Below are positions 11,226 to 24,185 of a DNA stretch of 64,000 nucleotides, one piece after another (the first letter of the stretch is position 1; each line of letters starts with the position of its first letter). Location of the stretch: NCBI GenBank assembly GCA_034336665.1, contig JAPFBE010000070.1, positions 1 through 64,000 of the forward strand. The letters are read 5' to 3'. The notes beneath the pieces are model-generated. The model did not search any database, was not told where the DNA came from, and saw nothing but the letters and a program-made list of their open reading frames with translations. Origin of the DNA: Luscinia megarhynchos (taxonomy: Eukaryota > Chordata > Aves > Passeriformes > Turdidae). The translations under genes and the position numbers were made by a program.

Positions 11226-14200
11226 CAAATGTCTCCTCCCAGTCCATCCTAGTTCTCCTAGTTCTCCTCAGTTCATCCCAGTCCATCCTCAGTCCATCCC
11301 AGTCACTTCCTAGTTCTCCCCAGTCCATCCCAGTTCATCCTAGTCCATCCCAGTCCATCCCTAGTCCCTCCCAGTTCTCCCAGTCCATCCCAGTTCATCC
11401 CTCAGTTCATCCTAGTTCTCCCAGCTCCCAGTTCTCTCCTAGTCCATCCCAGTCCATCCCAGTCCTCCCTAGTTCATCCCAGTCCATCCCAGTCCATCCC
11501 AGTTCCCTTCCCCAGTCCCTATCCCCAGTCCATCCCAGTTCCTCCTCCCTAGTCCATCTCAGTCCCTCCCCAGTTCCCTCCCAGTCCATCCCAGTGTTCC
11601 CTCCCAGTCCATCCTATAGTTCCTCCCAGTCCCTCCCAGTCTCCTCCCAGTCACTCCTTGTGCTCCATCCCAGTCCATCCCAGTCCATCCTAGCCCTCCC
11701 AGTCCATCCTGTGTCCATCCCAGTCCATCCCAGTCCCTCCCAGTCCATCCTAGTTCTCCTAGTCCATCCTAGTTCATCCTAGTTCTCCCAGTCCATCCTA
11801 GTCCTCCCTAGTCCATCCGCAGTTCCCATCCCAGTTCCTCCCCTGTGTCCTCTCCCCAGTTCTCTCCCTAGTTCTCTCCCCAGTCCATCCTAGTTCATCC
11901 CTAGTTCCCTCCCTAGTCCATCCCAGTCCCTCCCAGTCCATCCCAGTTCCATCCCAGTTCCCCTCCTAGTTCCTCCCAGTCCTCCCAGTTCCTCCCTAGT
12001 CCATCCCAGTCCCTCCCAGTTCTCCCAGTTCCCTCCCTAGTTCATCCCAGTCCATCCCAGTCCATCCCAGTTCATCCTAGTCCATCCCAGTCACTCCCTA
12101 GTTCATCCCAGTCCCTCTCCTGTGTTCATCCTAGTTCCCTCCTAGTCCCTCCCTGTCCCCGTCCTCCCCAGTCCATCCCAGTTCATCCCAGTCCTCCCAG
12201 TCCCTCCCAGTCCCTCCCAGTCCATCCCAGTTCCTCCTGTGTTCATCCCCAGTCCATCTCAGTCTCCTCCCAGTCACTCCTAGTTCATCCCAGTTCATCC
12301 CTAGTTCATCCCAGTCACTCCTGCAGTCTATCCCAGTTCCCCTCCTAGTTCATCCCAGTCCTCCCAGTCCATCCCAGTTCATCCCAGTCCATCCCAGTTC
12401 TCCCAGTCCTCCCAGTCCATCCCAGTCCCTCCCAGTTCATCCCAGTTCCTCCCAGTGTCCCTCCCAGTCACTCCCAGTTCATCCTGCAGTTCATCCCAGT
12501 TACTCCCAGTCCATCCTCAGTTCTCCCAGTCCTCCCAGTCCCTCCCTGAGTCCATCCCAGTCCTCCCAGTCCATCCCTAGCGTCACTCCCAGTTCTATCC
12601 CAGTTCATCCCAGTCCATCCTAGTTCCTCTCCCAGTCCCTTCCCAGTCCATCCCAGTCTCTCCCAGTTCATCCCAGTGTCCATCCCCAGTCCATCCCAGT
12701 TTCTCCCAGTCCATCCCAGTTCATCCCAGCCCATCCCCAGTCCATCCTCAGTCACTCCCTGTAGTCTCTCCTAGTCCATCCCCAGTCCATCCTAGTCACT
12801 CCCCAGTTCCCTCTCCCAGTCCATCCTAGTCCCTCCCGCAGTCCATCCCAGTTCCCTCCCAGTTTCTCCCTAGTCCCTCCCAGTCTGGTCCCAGTTCATC
12901 CTGTAGCTCTTCCCAGTCCTCCCAGTCCATCCCAGTCCATCCCTAGTCCTCCTAGTTCATCCCAGTCCCTCCCAGTCCATCCCGTGTCCTCCCTAGTTCA
13001 TTCCCCAGTTTCCATCCCAGTCCCTCTCCTAGTTCATCCTCAGTTCCGTCCCCAGTTCCATCCTAGTCTCAGTCCTCCCAGTCCTCCCAGTTCATCCCCA
13101 GTCCATCCCAGTTCCCTCCCCTAGTCCATCCCAGTCCATCCTAGTCCCTCCCAGTTCTCTCCCAGTCCATCCCCAGCTCCTAGTCCTCCTGTTCATCCTC
13201 AGTCCCTCCCAGTTCATCCCTAGTCCATCCCAGTCCATCCTGCTCCTCCCAGTCCCTCCCCAGTCCATCCCAGTCCATCCCAGTCACTCCCAGTCACTCC
13301 CAGTCCATCCCCAGTCCATCCCAGTCCCCCTCCAGTCACTTCCCAGTCCATCCAGTGTCCTCCTAGTCCATCCCAGTCCATCCTGTGTCCTCCCCAGTTC
13401 ATCCAGTCCCTCCTAGTCCATCCTTAGTCCTCCTAGTCACTTCCCTAGTCCATCCTGTGTCCATCCCAGTTCATCCCTAGTCCATCCCCAGTCCTCCCAG
13501 TCCCTCCTAGTTCCTCCTCTCAGTCCACTCCCTAGTCCATCCCTAGTCCCTCCAGTTCATCCCAGATCCGACCCTCCCAGTCCATCCCAGTTCATCCTGT
13601 CCTCCTAGTCCCTCCTAGTCCTTCTCCTAGTGCATCCCAGTCCTCCTAGTCCATCCCTAGTTCCTCCCAGTCCCTCCTGCAGTCCATCCCAGTCCATCCC
13701 GAGTCCATCCTTGTGTTCATCCCCAGTCCCTCCCCTAGTCACTTCCCAGTCCATCCCAGTCCATCCCAGTCCATCCTCAGTTCCTCTCCCCAGTCCTCCT
13801 CCCAGTCCATCCCAGTCTCATCCTAGTCCATCCCTAGTTCCTCCTAGTTCATCCCAGTCCATCCCAGTCCATCTCAGTTCCTCCCAGTCTCATCCCCAGT
13901 TCATCCCAGTTTCCTCCCAGTTCATCCCTGTCCCTTCCTGTGTCCTATCCCAGTCCATCCCAGTCCATCCTCAGTTCTCCCTCCCAGTCACTCCCAGTCC
14001 ATCCAGTCCTCCCAGTCCATCCCAGTTCCTCCCAGTCCTCTCCCAGTCCATCCTGAGTCCATCCTCAGTCTCATCCCTAGTCCATCCTCGAAGTCCATCC
14101 CCAGTCCCTCCTCCAGTCCCTCCCAGTTCCTCCTCCCAGTCCATCCCAGTCCATCCCAGTCCATCCCAGTCCCTCCCAGTTCTCCTAGTCCATCCCAGTC

Positions 14201-14400
14201 CATCCCAGTTCCCTCCCCAGTCCATCCCAGTCCTCCCAGTCCATCCCAGTCCCTCCCAGTCCATCCCAGTTCATCCCAGTCCTCCCCAGTTCTCTCCCTA
14301 GTCCCTCCCAGTCCCATCCCAGTCCCTCCTCAGTCCATCCCAGTCCATCCCAGTCCTCCCAGTCCATCCCAATCCATCCCTAGTCCCTCTCAGTCCATCC
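11226..14400. repeat. CCCAGTCCAT decamer array
   Basis: This is a minisatellite with a 10-base unit, CCCAGTCCAT, and variants with TTCAT or CTCC. It reads ACTGGGATGG on the minus strand. Many units carry insertions such as CCTAGT, CCTGTGT and CCTCAGT in place of CCCAGT. The same decamer on the opposite strand fills the starts of RYR1 introns 1 and 6. No gene is visible. Confidence 0.95.
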
Positions 14401-14490
14401 TAGTTTCACCTCGGCCGCAGTTTGTCTTTACGGCGGTCGCTTTCACTAGCTCACATATTTATCACATAGAGCGGAGTAGTCTTCCCTCCC
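14401..14490 (-). pseudogene. Decayed copy of the 16.8 kb exon module
   Basis: A non-decamer insert starts TTTCACCTCGGCCGCAG and ends GAGCGGAGTAGTC. It aligns loosely with the modules at 16295, 16490, 16643 and 16812 but is much more altered, for example at TCACATATTTATCACATAGA. It is probably the oldest or worst-read copy of that partial exon. Confidence 0.5.
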
Positions 14491-16290
14491 CTAGTCCATC
14501 CTCAGTTCTCCCAGTCTCCTGCCCTCCTAGTTCTCCCAGTCCCTCCTTAGTCCTCCCAGTCTCATCCTGAAGTCTTATCCTAAGTCCATCTCCTAGTCCT
14601 CTCCTAGTCTCTCCTACGTATCCCAGTCCATCCTCAGTCCATCCTGGTCCTCCCAGTCCTCGTAGTCACTTCCTAGTCTCATCCTAGTTCATCCCTAGTT
14701 CATCCTTGTCCTTCTCTAGTTCATCCTAGTCCATCTCTAGTCCATCCTGTTCTCCTCGTAGTCCATCCCAGTCCATCCCAGTTCCTCCTAGTGATCCAGT
14801 CCTTCCCTAGTCCTCCTAGTCCATCCTCAGTTCATCCTAGTTCTCCCAGTCCATCCTAGTTCATTTCCTAGTTCCCCAGTCCATCTCTAGTCTCGTCCCC
14901 TAGTCCATTCCCTAGTCCATCCTCAGTTCATTCTAGTTCATCCCTAGTCTTCCCAGTCCATCCTCAGTCCATCCCAGTTCCTCCTAGTCCATCCTAGTTC
15001 TCCTAGTTCATCCCAGTCCCTCCTAGTCCATCCTAGTTCATCCTGTGTTCTCCTAGTTCATCTCTAGTCCATCCCAGTTCCTCCCAGTCCATCCTAGTTC
15101 CTTCCCGAGTTCATCCTAGTTCCCTCCTCAGTCTCTTCCCAGTCTCATCCTGGGTTCTTTCCCAGTCTCATCCTGTTCTCTCCCTAGTCCCTTTCCTGGG
15201 TCCCTTCCCGAAGTCTATCTCTGAGTTCTCCTTCAGTTCTTTCTCTCGAAACTCATTCCTAGTTCTCCCTAGTCTCTCCCAGTCGATCCTAGTTCTCCTA
15301 GTCACTCCCTGTAGTCCCTTCCCTAGTCCATCCTAGTCCCTCCTGAGTTCATCCTAGTCCATCCTAGTCCCTCTCCTAGTTCTCTCCTGTGCTCTCTCCT
15401 AGTTCATCCCAGTCCCTCCCAGTCCATCCTAGTTCATCCTAGTCCCTCCTCTGTCCTCCCAGTCCCTCCTAGTCCATCCCCAGTCTCTCCCAGTCCATCC
15501 CAGTCCTCCCAGTCCCTCCCAGTTCATCCTAGTCCATCCTAGTGTCCCTCCCAGTTCTTCCCAGTTCCTCCCTAGTTCATCCTCAGTCCTCCTAGTCCCT
15601 CCTAGTCCATCCCAGTCCCTCCCTAGTCCCTCCCAGTCCATCCCAGTCCTCCCTCAGTTCATCCTGCAGTCCCTATCCCAGTCTCCTCCCAGTTCCCTCC
15701 CTAGTTCCCTCCCAGTCTCATCCTCAGTCCCTCCTAGTCCATCCTCAGTCCCATCCTCAGTCCTCCCAGTCCCTCCCAGTCCTCCTAGTCCATCCCGTGT
15801 CCCTCCTAGTCCATCCCCAGTCCATCCCAGTCCTCCCAGTCTATCCCAGTCCATCCCAGTTCCTCCTGTTCCCTCCAGTTCTCTCCTGCCTCATCCTAGT
15901 CCTCCCAGTCCCTCCTCTAGTCCATCCTGTCCTCCCCAGTCCCTCCCAGTCCATCCCAGTCCATCCCAGTCCCTCCCCAGTCCATCCTAGTTCATCCCAG
16001 TCACTCCCAGTCCCTCCCAGTCCCTCCCAGTCACTCCCAGTCCATCCCCAGTTCATCCTAGTTCATCCCAGTCCATCCCAGTCCATCCTAGTTCTCTCCC
16101 AGTCCTCCTCCCAGTCCCTCCCAGTCACTCCCAGTTCCTCTCCCAGTCCATCCCAGTCCATCCCAGTTCCCTCCTAGTCCCTCCCCAGTCCTCCCAGTCA
16201 CTCCCAGTTCCCTCCCAGTCCATCCCAGTCCATCCCAGTCCATCCTAGTTCCCCTCCCAGTTCATCCCAGTCACTCCCAGTCCATCCTAG
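14491..16290. repeat. CCCAGTCCAT decamer array, continued
   Basis: This has the same 10-base unit as the block before the 14.4 kb module. Its left part (14500-15400) is the most irregular and its right part the most regular. No gene is visible. Confidence 0.95.
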
Positions 16291-16811
16291 TTCTCACCTC
16301 GGCTGCAGCCGCAGCGATTTTAAGTGGGTCGCTCACTTTGACCAGCCTCAAGTGACTATCAAGTGACAGAGCGGGAGCAGCTCCCTCCCAGTCCATCCCA
16401 CTCCATCCCAGTCCGCTCCCAGTCCATCCTGCAGTCCATCCCAGTCCATCCCAGTCCCTCCCAGTCCATCCCAGTCCATCCCAGTTCTCACCTTGGCCGC
16501 AGCTGCAGTGATTTTAAGCGGGGTCGCTCACGACCAGCTCAAGTGACTATCGCGACAGAGCGGGAGCAGCTCCCTCCCAGTCCCTCCCAGTTCATCCCAG
16601 TCCCTCCCAGTCCATCCCAGTTCCATCCCAGTCCATCCCAGTTCTCACCCGGGCTGCAGCCGCAGTGATTTTGGGTGGGTCGTTTCACGACGAGCTCAAG
16701 GACTATCAAGTGACAGAGCGGGAGCAGCCCCTCCCAGTCCCTCCCCAGTTCATCCCAGTTCACTCCCAGTCCATCCCAGTTCCATCCCAGTCCATCCCAG
16801 TCCATCCCAGT
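16291..16811 (-). repeat. Three partial copies of a minus-strand exon 3' end with donor
   Basis: Modules of about 85 bases start near 16295, 16490 and 16643 and are separated by CCCAGTCCAT decamers. Each reads CTCACC, GGC, GCAGC and GCAG on the plus strand, then GATTTT, a GTCGCTCAC segment and AGAGCGGGAGCAG. On the minus strand they are exon ends followed by GGTGAGAAC or GGGTGAGAAC donors. They match the last 85 or so bases of the exon at 16818-16935. Their frames differ through small indels, often CG versus CAAGTG, so they are not intact coding copies. Confidence 0.7.
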
Positions 16812-16817
16812 CCTCAC

Positions 16818-16935
16818 CCGGCCGCAGCCGCAGCGATTTTGGGGCGGGGTCGCTCACGACCAGCCCGCGACTATCGCGACAGAGCGGGAGCAGCCCCCTC
16901 CCCACCTCGGCGCCCGGGCCCAGCTCCACCAGCTC
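16818..16935 (-). CDS. Probable minus-strand exon, unidentified protein
   Basis: Read on the minus strand, a long pyrimidine tract ending CCCCCGCAG is followed by 118 bases that are open in one frame. The product begins ELVELGPGAEVGRGLLPLC and continues RDSRGLVVSDPAPKSLRLRP, ending one base into a codon. A good donor, CCGG/GTGAGG, follows at 16817. The other two frames contain stops. Partial copies of its 3' end with donor lie downstream in minus-strand sense, mirroring RYR1. I do not recognise the protein. Human RYR1 has RASGRP4 divergent on this side, but I see no convincing RASGRP motif. A plus-strand reading of one copy (HDELKDYQVTEREQ) looks protein-like but has no matching splice sites. 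Confidence 0.45.
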
Positions 16936-17109
16936 CTGCGGGGGGGGGGAGGGGCTCAGCCCAAAATTTGGGGAGGGGTCCCCCCAAAATTCCCCTCCCC
17001 CCGCAGAGACCCCTCCTCACCTCCATTTTTTTGGGATTTTTTGGGTTTTTTTTTTGGGGGGATGTCGCGATATTTGGGGGGTCGCGGGTCTGGAAAAGAG
17101 GGAGGGGCA
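16936..17109. other. Spacer with acceptor tract for the minus-strand exon
   Basis: The G-run at 16940-16950 is the polypyrimidine tract of the minus-strand exon, and GGCTCAGCC beside it could hold its branch point. The rest is short G/C- and T-rich sequence leading into the next array. I see no other gene. Confidence 0.4.
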
Positions 17110-20100
17110 ACGAAATTTTGTTAGAGACCCCCCAAAATTTTAGCTGACCCCCAAAATTTTATCTGGGACCCTGTACTTTAGCTGGGACCCCAAAATTCCA
17201 TCCCGACCCCAAAATTTTATCTGGGACCCCTAAAATTTCATCCCGACCCCAAATTTCATCGGAGACCCCAAAATTCCATCCTGACCCTCAAAATTTTTTC
17301 TGGGACCCCCAAAATTCATCAGGGACCCCAAAATTCCATCCCGACCCCAAAATTCCACCCCGGACCCCCCAAAATTTTATCTGAGACCCTCAAATTCATC
17401 AGGGACCCCCTAAATTTCATCAGGGACCCCCAAAATTTTATCTTTGAACCCCAAAATTTTATCTGGGACCCCCTAAAATTTTGTTAGAGACCCCCAAATT
17501 TTATCTGGGACCCTCCAAAATTCTTCAGGGACCCCCTCAAAATTCTTATCTGGGACTCCCCCAAAATTTTATCAGGGACCCCAAAATTCCATCCCAAACC
17601 CCAAAATTCCGTCAGGGACCCTAAAATTTTATCTGGGATCCCAAAATTCCATCGAGACCCCAAAATTCCGTCAGGGACCCCCCCAAATTTTATCTGGGAT
17701 CCCCAAAATTCCATCGAGATCCCCCTAAAATTCCATCCCGGACCCCCCCAAAATTTTATCTGACACCCCAAAATTTCATAGAGACCCCCCAAAATTCCAT
17801 CGAGACCCCCAAAAATTCCATCCAGACCCCAAAATTCCATCCCAGACCCCAAAATTCCATCAGGGACCCCCCAAATTCCATCCCAGCCCCCCCCAAATTT
17901 CCCCTGCACCCTCAAATTCTCCTTTTGCACCCCAACTTCCTCCGCACTCCCAAAACTTCCTCCCTGCACCCCTAAATTCCATCCTAGAACCCCAAAATTT
18001 CTCCCCACCCCTAAATTTCCCATCCCAGCCCCCCCAAATTTCCATCCCACACCCCTAAATTTCATCCCAGCCCCCCAAATTCCCATCCTAGAACCCCAAA
18101 TTTCTCCCCACCCTGTAAAATTTCTCCTCCCCACCCTTAAATTTCCCATCCCAGCCCCCCCTAAATTTCCCATCCCACACCCCAAATTTCAACCTAGACC
18201 CCCCAAATTCCCATCCCAGCCCCCCTCAAATTCCCATCCCTAGACTCTCTAAATTTTCCTCCTGCACCCTAAATCCCATCCCAGCTCCCTCCAAATTTTT
18301 CACCCCTGCACCCCAAATGACCAGAGCTCCTAAATTCCATCTCTAGGAACCCCACTCTCTTTTTGCACCCTAAAATTTCCATCCTGCACCCCTAAATTTT
18401 TTCTATTGCACCCCAATTTTCCATCCCAGCCCCCCCAAATTCCATCCCAGCTCCCCCAAATTTCCTCTTTTGCACCCCCAAAATTTCCATCCCAGCCCCC
18501 CCCCAAATTTCCCCTTTTGCACCCCTAAAAATTTCCCTTTTGCACCCCTAAAATTTTCCTCCTGCACCCCAAATTTTCCTCCCGCCCCCAAATTCCCATC
18601 CCAGCCCCCTCAAATTTCCCCTCCCGCACCCCTAAATTCCATCAGAGCCCCCCTAAATTCCCATCCTAGAACCCCTAAATTCTCCTCCTGCACCCCTAAA
18701 ATTTCCCTCCCTGCACCCCAAATTCCATCAGAGCCCTCTAAAATTTTATCTTTGGAACCCCTAAAATTCATGAGGGACCCCTAAAATTTTTGTTAGAGAC
18801 CCCCAAAATTTTATCTGGGACCCCTAAAATTCATCAGGGGACCCCCCAAAATTTTATCGAAGACTCCCTAAAATTCCCATCCTGACCCCACAATTCTTAT
18901 CCTGAGACCCCTAAATTTCACTCAGGGACCCCTCAAATCCCATGAGACCCCCCAAATCTCTCCTCCTACTTCTCCCCCAGATTCTCATCACTTCATCCTG
19001 CACTTAATTTACTCAAACTCTCATGCAGCCTCCTAAATTTTATCCTGCACTCTAAATTCTCCTGCACAACTTTGAATCCCTGCACCCCAATTCTCTCATC
19101 CCAGTCCCCTCTACTCCATCCCAGCCCCTCTAAAATTTCTCCCTGCACTCCTAAAATTTCATCCTGAAACTCTCAAATTTCCCTCCTGCACCTCCCAAAA
19201 TTTCCATCCTAAACTCCCCCCCAAATTTCTCCCTGCACTCCTAAAATTTCATTCCAGAGCCCCCAAATTTCTTTCTGCATCCCTAAATTTCTCTCGCACT
19301 CCTAAAACTTCCTCCTGCACTCCCAAATCTCTCCTGCACCCTGCATTTCCATCCCAGCCCCCCCCAAATTCCATCCTGCACCCCTAAATTTCTCCGCACC
19401 CCTAAATTTCAATCCTGTGCCCCCTCAGTTCCATCCTGCACCCTAAATTTCCTCATCCCACTCCTCCAAATTCCATCCCAGCCCCCTAAATTCCATCCCC
19501 GCACCCCAAATTTCCCCATTGCACCCCTAAATTTCCATCCCAGCCCCCCCAAATTCCATCCTAGAACCCCAAATTTCCCTCTTTTGCACCCTAAATTTCC
19601 ATTCCAGCCCCCCCAAATTTTCATCCCTGCACCCCTAAATTTCCTTTTGCATCCCCTACATTCCCATCCCTGTCCCCTAAATTCTCTGCACCCCAAAATA
19701 TTCCCCTCTGCACCCTCAAAATTCCTCCTGCACCCCTAAAATTCCCCTCTCACTACCCCCATCTCTCACTGCACTCCTAAATTTCTCTCTCAGCACCCTG
19801 TAAATTTCTGCTGCACCCTAAATTCCATCAGAGCCCCCCAAATTCCAACCCTGCACCCCTGAAAATTCTCTCCTGCACCCTCTAAAAATTTCCCCCCGCA
19901 CCCCTCAAATTTCCCTTTACACCCCAAAAATCTTTCCTCCCAGCACCCCTAAATTTCCCTCTTTGCACCTCTAAAATTCTCCCCCACCCTAAATTTCCTC
20001 CCCACTCCCCAAATTCCATCCTGCCCTCCCACCCATCCCGCACCCCAACTTTTGCACCCTAAAATTTCCCCATTGCACCCCAAATTCCCATCCCAGCCCC

Positions 20101-21470
20101 CCAAATTTCTTTGCACCCCAAATTTCCCCCGCACCTCCCCAAAAATTTCCTGCACCCCAAATTTCCTTTTGCACCCCAAAATTTTCACCCCGCACCCTAA
20201 ATTTTCCCATTGCACTCCCTAAATTCTCTGCACCCTGTACCCCTTTTTGCACCCCTAAAATTTTCCTCCCGCACCCCAAATTTTCTCCCTGCCCCCAAAT
20301 TCTCATCCCAGCCCCCTCAAATTTCTCTCCTGCACCCCAAATTCCACTCAGAGCCCCCCAAATTCCATCCTAGAACCCCAAATTTCCATCCTCTGCACGT
20401 CAAAATTTCCATCCTGCACCCCATTTGACCAGAGCTCCCTAAATTCCCATCCCAGCTGCCCCCCAAATTTCCCATCCTGCACCCCAAATTCTCCTGCACC
20501 CCTAAAATTTTCCCTCCCGCACCCCAAATTTTCCCCAGCACCCCTGAAATTCTCACCTGCACCCCCTAAATTCCATCAGAGCCCCCCAAATTCCCATCCC
20601 TGCACCCTCAAATTTCCCCATTGCACTCAAATTTCATCCCAGCCCCCTCAAATCCCATCCTAGAACCCCAAATTTCCCTTTTGCACCCCTTAAATTTCCC
20701 ATTCCAGCCCCCCTAAATTTCTCCCGCACCCCAAAAATTTCCCCTGCACCCCAAATTTCCCTTTTGCACCCCAAAATTTCCTCCCGCACCCCAAATTTCT
20801 CCGCACCCCAAAATTTCCTCCCGCACCCCAAAATTTCCATCCTGCACCCCAAATTTCCCATTGCACTCCCTAAATTTCCATTCCAGCCCCCAAATTTCTC
20901 CCCACCCCTAAATTTCCTCCCACTCCCCCCAAATTCCATCCTGGCCCCCCAAATTCCCATCCCGCACCCCAAATTTCCCTTTTTGCACCCAAAATTTCCC
21001 ATTGCACCCCAAATTCCCATCCCAGCCCCCCAAATTTCCCTCCCGCACCCCAAAATTTCCCCCCCCGCACCCCAAAAATTTCCCTCCCGCACCCCAAATT
21101 TCCCTTTTGCACCCCAAAATTTCCCTCCCCGCACCCCAAATTTTCCCATTGCACCCCCAAATTCCCCTCCCGCACCTAAATTCCATCAGAGCCCCCCCAA
21201 ATTTCCATTCCAGCCCCCCCAAATTTCCATTCCAGCCCCCCAAATTTCCCTTTTTGCACCCCAAATTCCATCCCCGCACCCCAAATTTCCCTTTTGCACC
21301 CCCAAATTTCCCCCTGCACCCCAAAAATTTCCTCCTGCACCCGAAATTTCCCTTTTGCACCTAAAATTTCCTCCCTGCACTCCCAAATTTCTCCCTGCAC
21401 CCTAAATTCCATCCCCTGCACCCCAAATTTCCCTCCCGCACCCCATAAAATTTTCCTGCACCTCCTTAAA
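17110..21470. repeat. Minisatellites GGACCCCAAAATT and GCACCCCAAATTTCC
   Basis: The left part (17110-17880) has roughly 20-base units of GGGACCCCAAAATTTTATC type. From about 17880 the unit shifts to GCACCCCAAATTTCCCTTTT, mixed with CCATCCCAGCCCCCCAAATT. Around 18900-19900 the array is degenerate and around 20700-21470 it is regular. Frames on both strands are repeat artefacts. Confidence 0.9.
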
Positions 21471-21780
21471 TTTCTGCTGCCACCTCCCGTGGCTGCCGCT
21501 GCTCTCGGGTGGCTCTGAGTCCCTCCCCACCCCCTGGGGCTCCCCTCCCCCTTTTTTGAATCCCTCCCCACCTCCCTGCCTTCCCCCACCCCCCACGCAC
21601 CCGCGGGACAAAGGGGGGTCCTTGTCCTGCCCCTCCCCCCCCCGGAATTTGGGGAATTTTGGGGGAATCGGCAAAAAAAATTCCCGTGGGATGGGGTGGG
21701 GGAGGGGCGGGGGGAGGGGCGGGGGGGGGGATGGGAGGGGAACCCCAAATTTTGGGTGGGAAACCCAAAAATCGTCACTG
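21471..21780. promoter_or_regulatory. GC-rich unique island, possible minus-strand 5' end
   Basis: This break in the arrays contains GCTGCCACCTCCCGTGGCTG and several CpGs, then long C and G runs. On the minus strand it can be read as DSEPPESSGSHGRWQQKFKE, with a possible donor GGGAG/GTGGCAG inside. That would suit a first exon of the minus-strand gene whose exon lies at 16.8 kb. There is no start codon in a clear context and no recognisable family, so this remains weak. Confidence 0.25.
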
Positions 21781-23042
21781 GGATCCCCCAAAATTTTAAG
21801 TGGGACCCTCAAAATTTTAACTGGGACCCCCAAATTTTAAATGGGACCCCAAAATTTTAACTGGGATCCCCAAAATTTTAACTGGGATCCCCAAAATTTT
21901 CACTGGGACCCCAAAATTTTAACTGGGATCCCCAAAATTTTAACTGGGATCCCAAAATTTAACTGGGACCCCAAAATTTTAACTGGGATCCCCCAAAATT
22001 TTAAGTGGGACCCCAAATTTCACTGAACCCCCAAAATTTTAACTGGGACCCCCCAAAATTTTAACTGGGATCCCAAAAATTTTAAATGGGACCCCCAAAA
22101 TTTTAACTGGGAACCCCAAAATTTTAACTGGGATCCCCAAAATTTTAACTGGGATCCCCCAAAATTTTAACTGGGATCCCCAAAATCGTCACTGGGATCC
22201 CAAAATTTTAACTGGGACCTCAAAATTTGAACTGAGATTCCCAAAATTTGAACTGGGATCCCCAAATTTTAACTGGGACCCCAAATTTTAAATGGGACCC
22301 CAAAATTTTAACTGGGATCCCGAAAATTTTAACTGGGACCCCAAAATTGTCACTGGGAAACCAAAATTTTAACTGGGATCCCCAAAATTTTAACTGGGAT
22401 CCCCCAAAATTTTAACTGGGATCCCCGAAATTTTAACTGGGATCCCCAAAATTTTCACTGGGATCCCCAAAATTTTAACTGGGACCCCAAAATTGTCACT
22501 GGGACCCTCAAAATTTTAACTGGGAACCCAAAATTTTAACTGGGACCCCCAAAATTTTAACTGGGATCCCCAAAATTTTAAGTGGGATCCCAAAATTTTA
22601 ACTGGGATCCACAAAATTCTCACTGGGATCCCAAAATTCTCACTGGGATCCCCAAAAATTTTAACTGGGACCCCAAAATTCTCACTGGGAAACCAAAATT
22701 TTAACTGGGACCCCCCAAAATTTTAACTGGGATCCCAAAAATTTTAAATGGGACCCCCAAAATTTTAATTGGGATCCCCAAAATTTTAACTGGGATCCTC
22801 AAAATTTTAACTGGGATCTCCAAATTTTAACTGGGACCCCAAAATTTCAACTGGATCCCCCAAAATTTTAAATGGGATCCCCAAAATTTTAACTGGGATT
22901 CCCAAAATTTAAACTGGGATTCCCAAAATTTTAACTGGGATCCCAAAAATTTTAACTGGGATCCCAAAATTTTCACTGGGACCCCAAAATTCTCACTGGG
23001 ACCCCAAAATTTTAACTGGGACCCCCTAAAATTCTCAATGGG
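21781..23042. repeat. 21-bp minisatellite AAAATTTTAACTGGGATCCC
   Basis: This is one of the most regular arrays in the window, with about 60 units of AAAATTTTAACTGGGATCCC plus one base. Variants include TTTTCACTGGG and TTTAAATGGGACC. No gene is visible. Confidence 0.97.
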
Positions 23043-24185
23043 GATCAAAAAAAAAGAAAAAAAGTTTTAATTTTAATTAAATCTAAGTATAAAAAAATAC
23101 TGAAAAAATTTAATCCAGGACACGAATAAATGGGATTAAAAATAAAAATAAATAAAAATAAATGGGGAAATTGTAATAATCGATAAAAGATTCGCAATAA
23201 AATAATAAATAATAGTAATAAACAATATCAATAATATATAATCAATAAAATAATAATAAAAGTTTTAATTTTAATTAAATCTAAGTTCAAAGAAAATTGA
23301 AAAAAATTAAACCAGGATACGAGTAAATTAAATTAAAAATAAAAATAAAAATAAAACTAATAAAAATAAATGGAGAAATTGTAATAATCGATTCAAAATT
23401 CATAATAAAATAATAAGTAATAGATAATGCAAATAATATAAAATAAAAAAAATAATATAAATAATATAATAGCTAATAATAATAAATGATATAAATAATA
23501 TATAATAAATAAAATAATAAAAAATAAAATAAAGAATAAATTATATGAATAATAAATAAAAAATAAAATAATAAGTAATAATAACAGATAATAAACAAAA
23601 TAATAATAAAGTAATTAATAATAAATAAAATAATAATAAATAAGATAAATAATTAATAATATATAAAACAATTAAAAATGATAAATAATGAATAATATAA
23701 ATATCATAATAGCTAAAACAATAATATATTAATAAATAATAAATAAAATAATAATAAAATAATTAATAATAAATAAAATAATAAAATAATTAATAATAAG
23801 TAAGAGAAATAATTAATAATAAATAAAATAATTAAAAATCATAAATAATGAATAATATAAATATTATAATAAATAAAACAATAATATATTAATAAATAAT
23901 TAATAAAATAATAATGAAATAATTAATAATAAATAAGATAAATAATTTATAATAAATAAAACAATTAAAATTAATAAAAATGAATAATATAATTAATTAA
24001 TAATAAAATAGAATAATAATAAAATAATTAATAATAAATAAAATAGTAATAAAATAATTAATAATAAATAAATTAATAATAAATAAGATAAATAATTTAT
24101 AACAAATAAAACAATTAAAAATAATAAATAATGAACAATATAATTAATTATTAAGAAATAAAATAATAATAAAAATTTAAAATTT
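23043..24185. repeat. A/T-rich block of AATAAAATAAT type
   Basis: About 1.1 kb is composed almost only of A and T in irregular AATAAAATAATAATAAATAA strings. It begins with two related segments, GTTTTAATTTTAATTAAATC at 23065 and again near 23262. It contrasts sharply with the flanking G/C-rich arrays and abuts the CpG element. No coding sequence is visible. Its easy melting is an inference from composition. Confidence 0.95.

Noticed and set aside
11226..16290. Telomere-like or satellite centromere sequence
   Set aside because: The unit is CCCAGTCCAT, not TTAGGG. The same family sits inside introns, so it is a dispersed minisatellite.
23043..24185. A transposon or organelle insertion as origin of the A/T-rich block
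   Set aside because: No terminal repeats, no coding remnants and no poly-A tail structure. It is simple AATAAT-type sequence.
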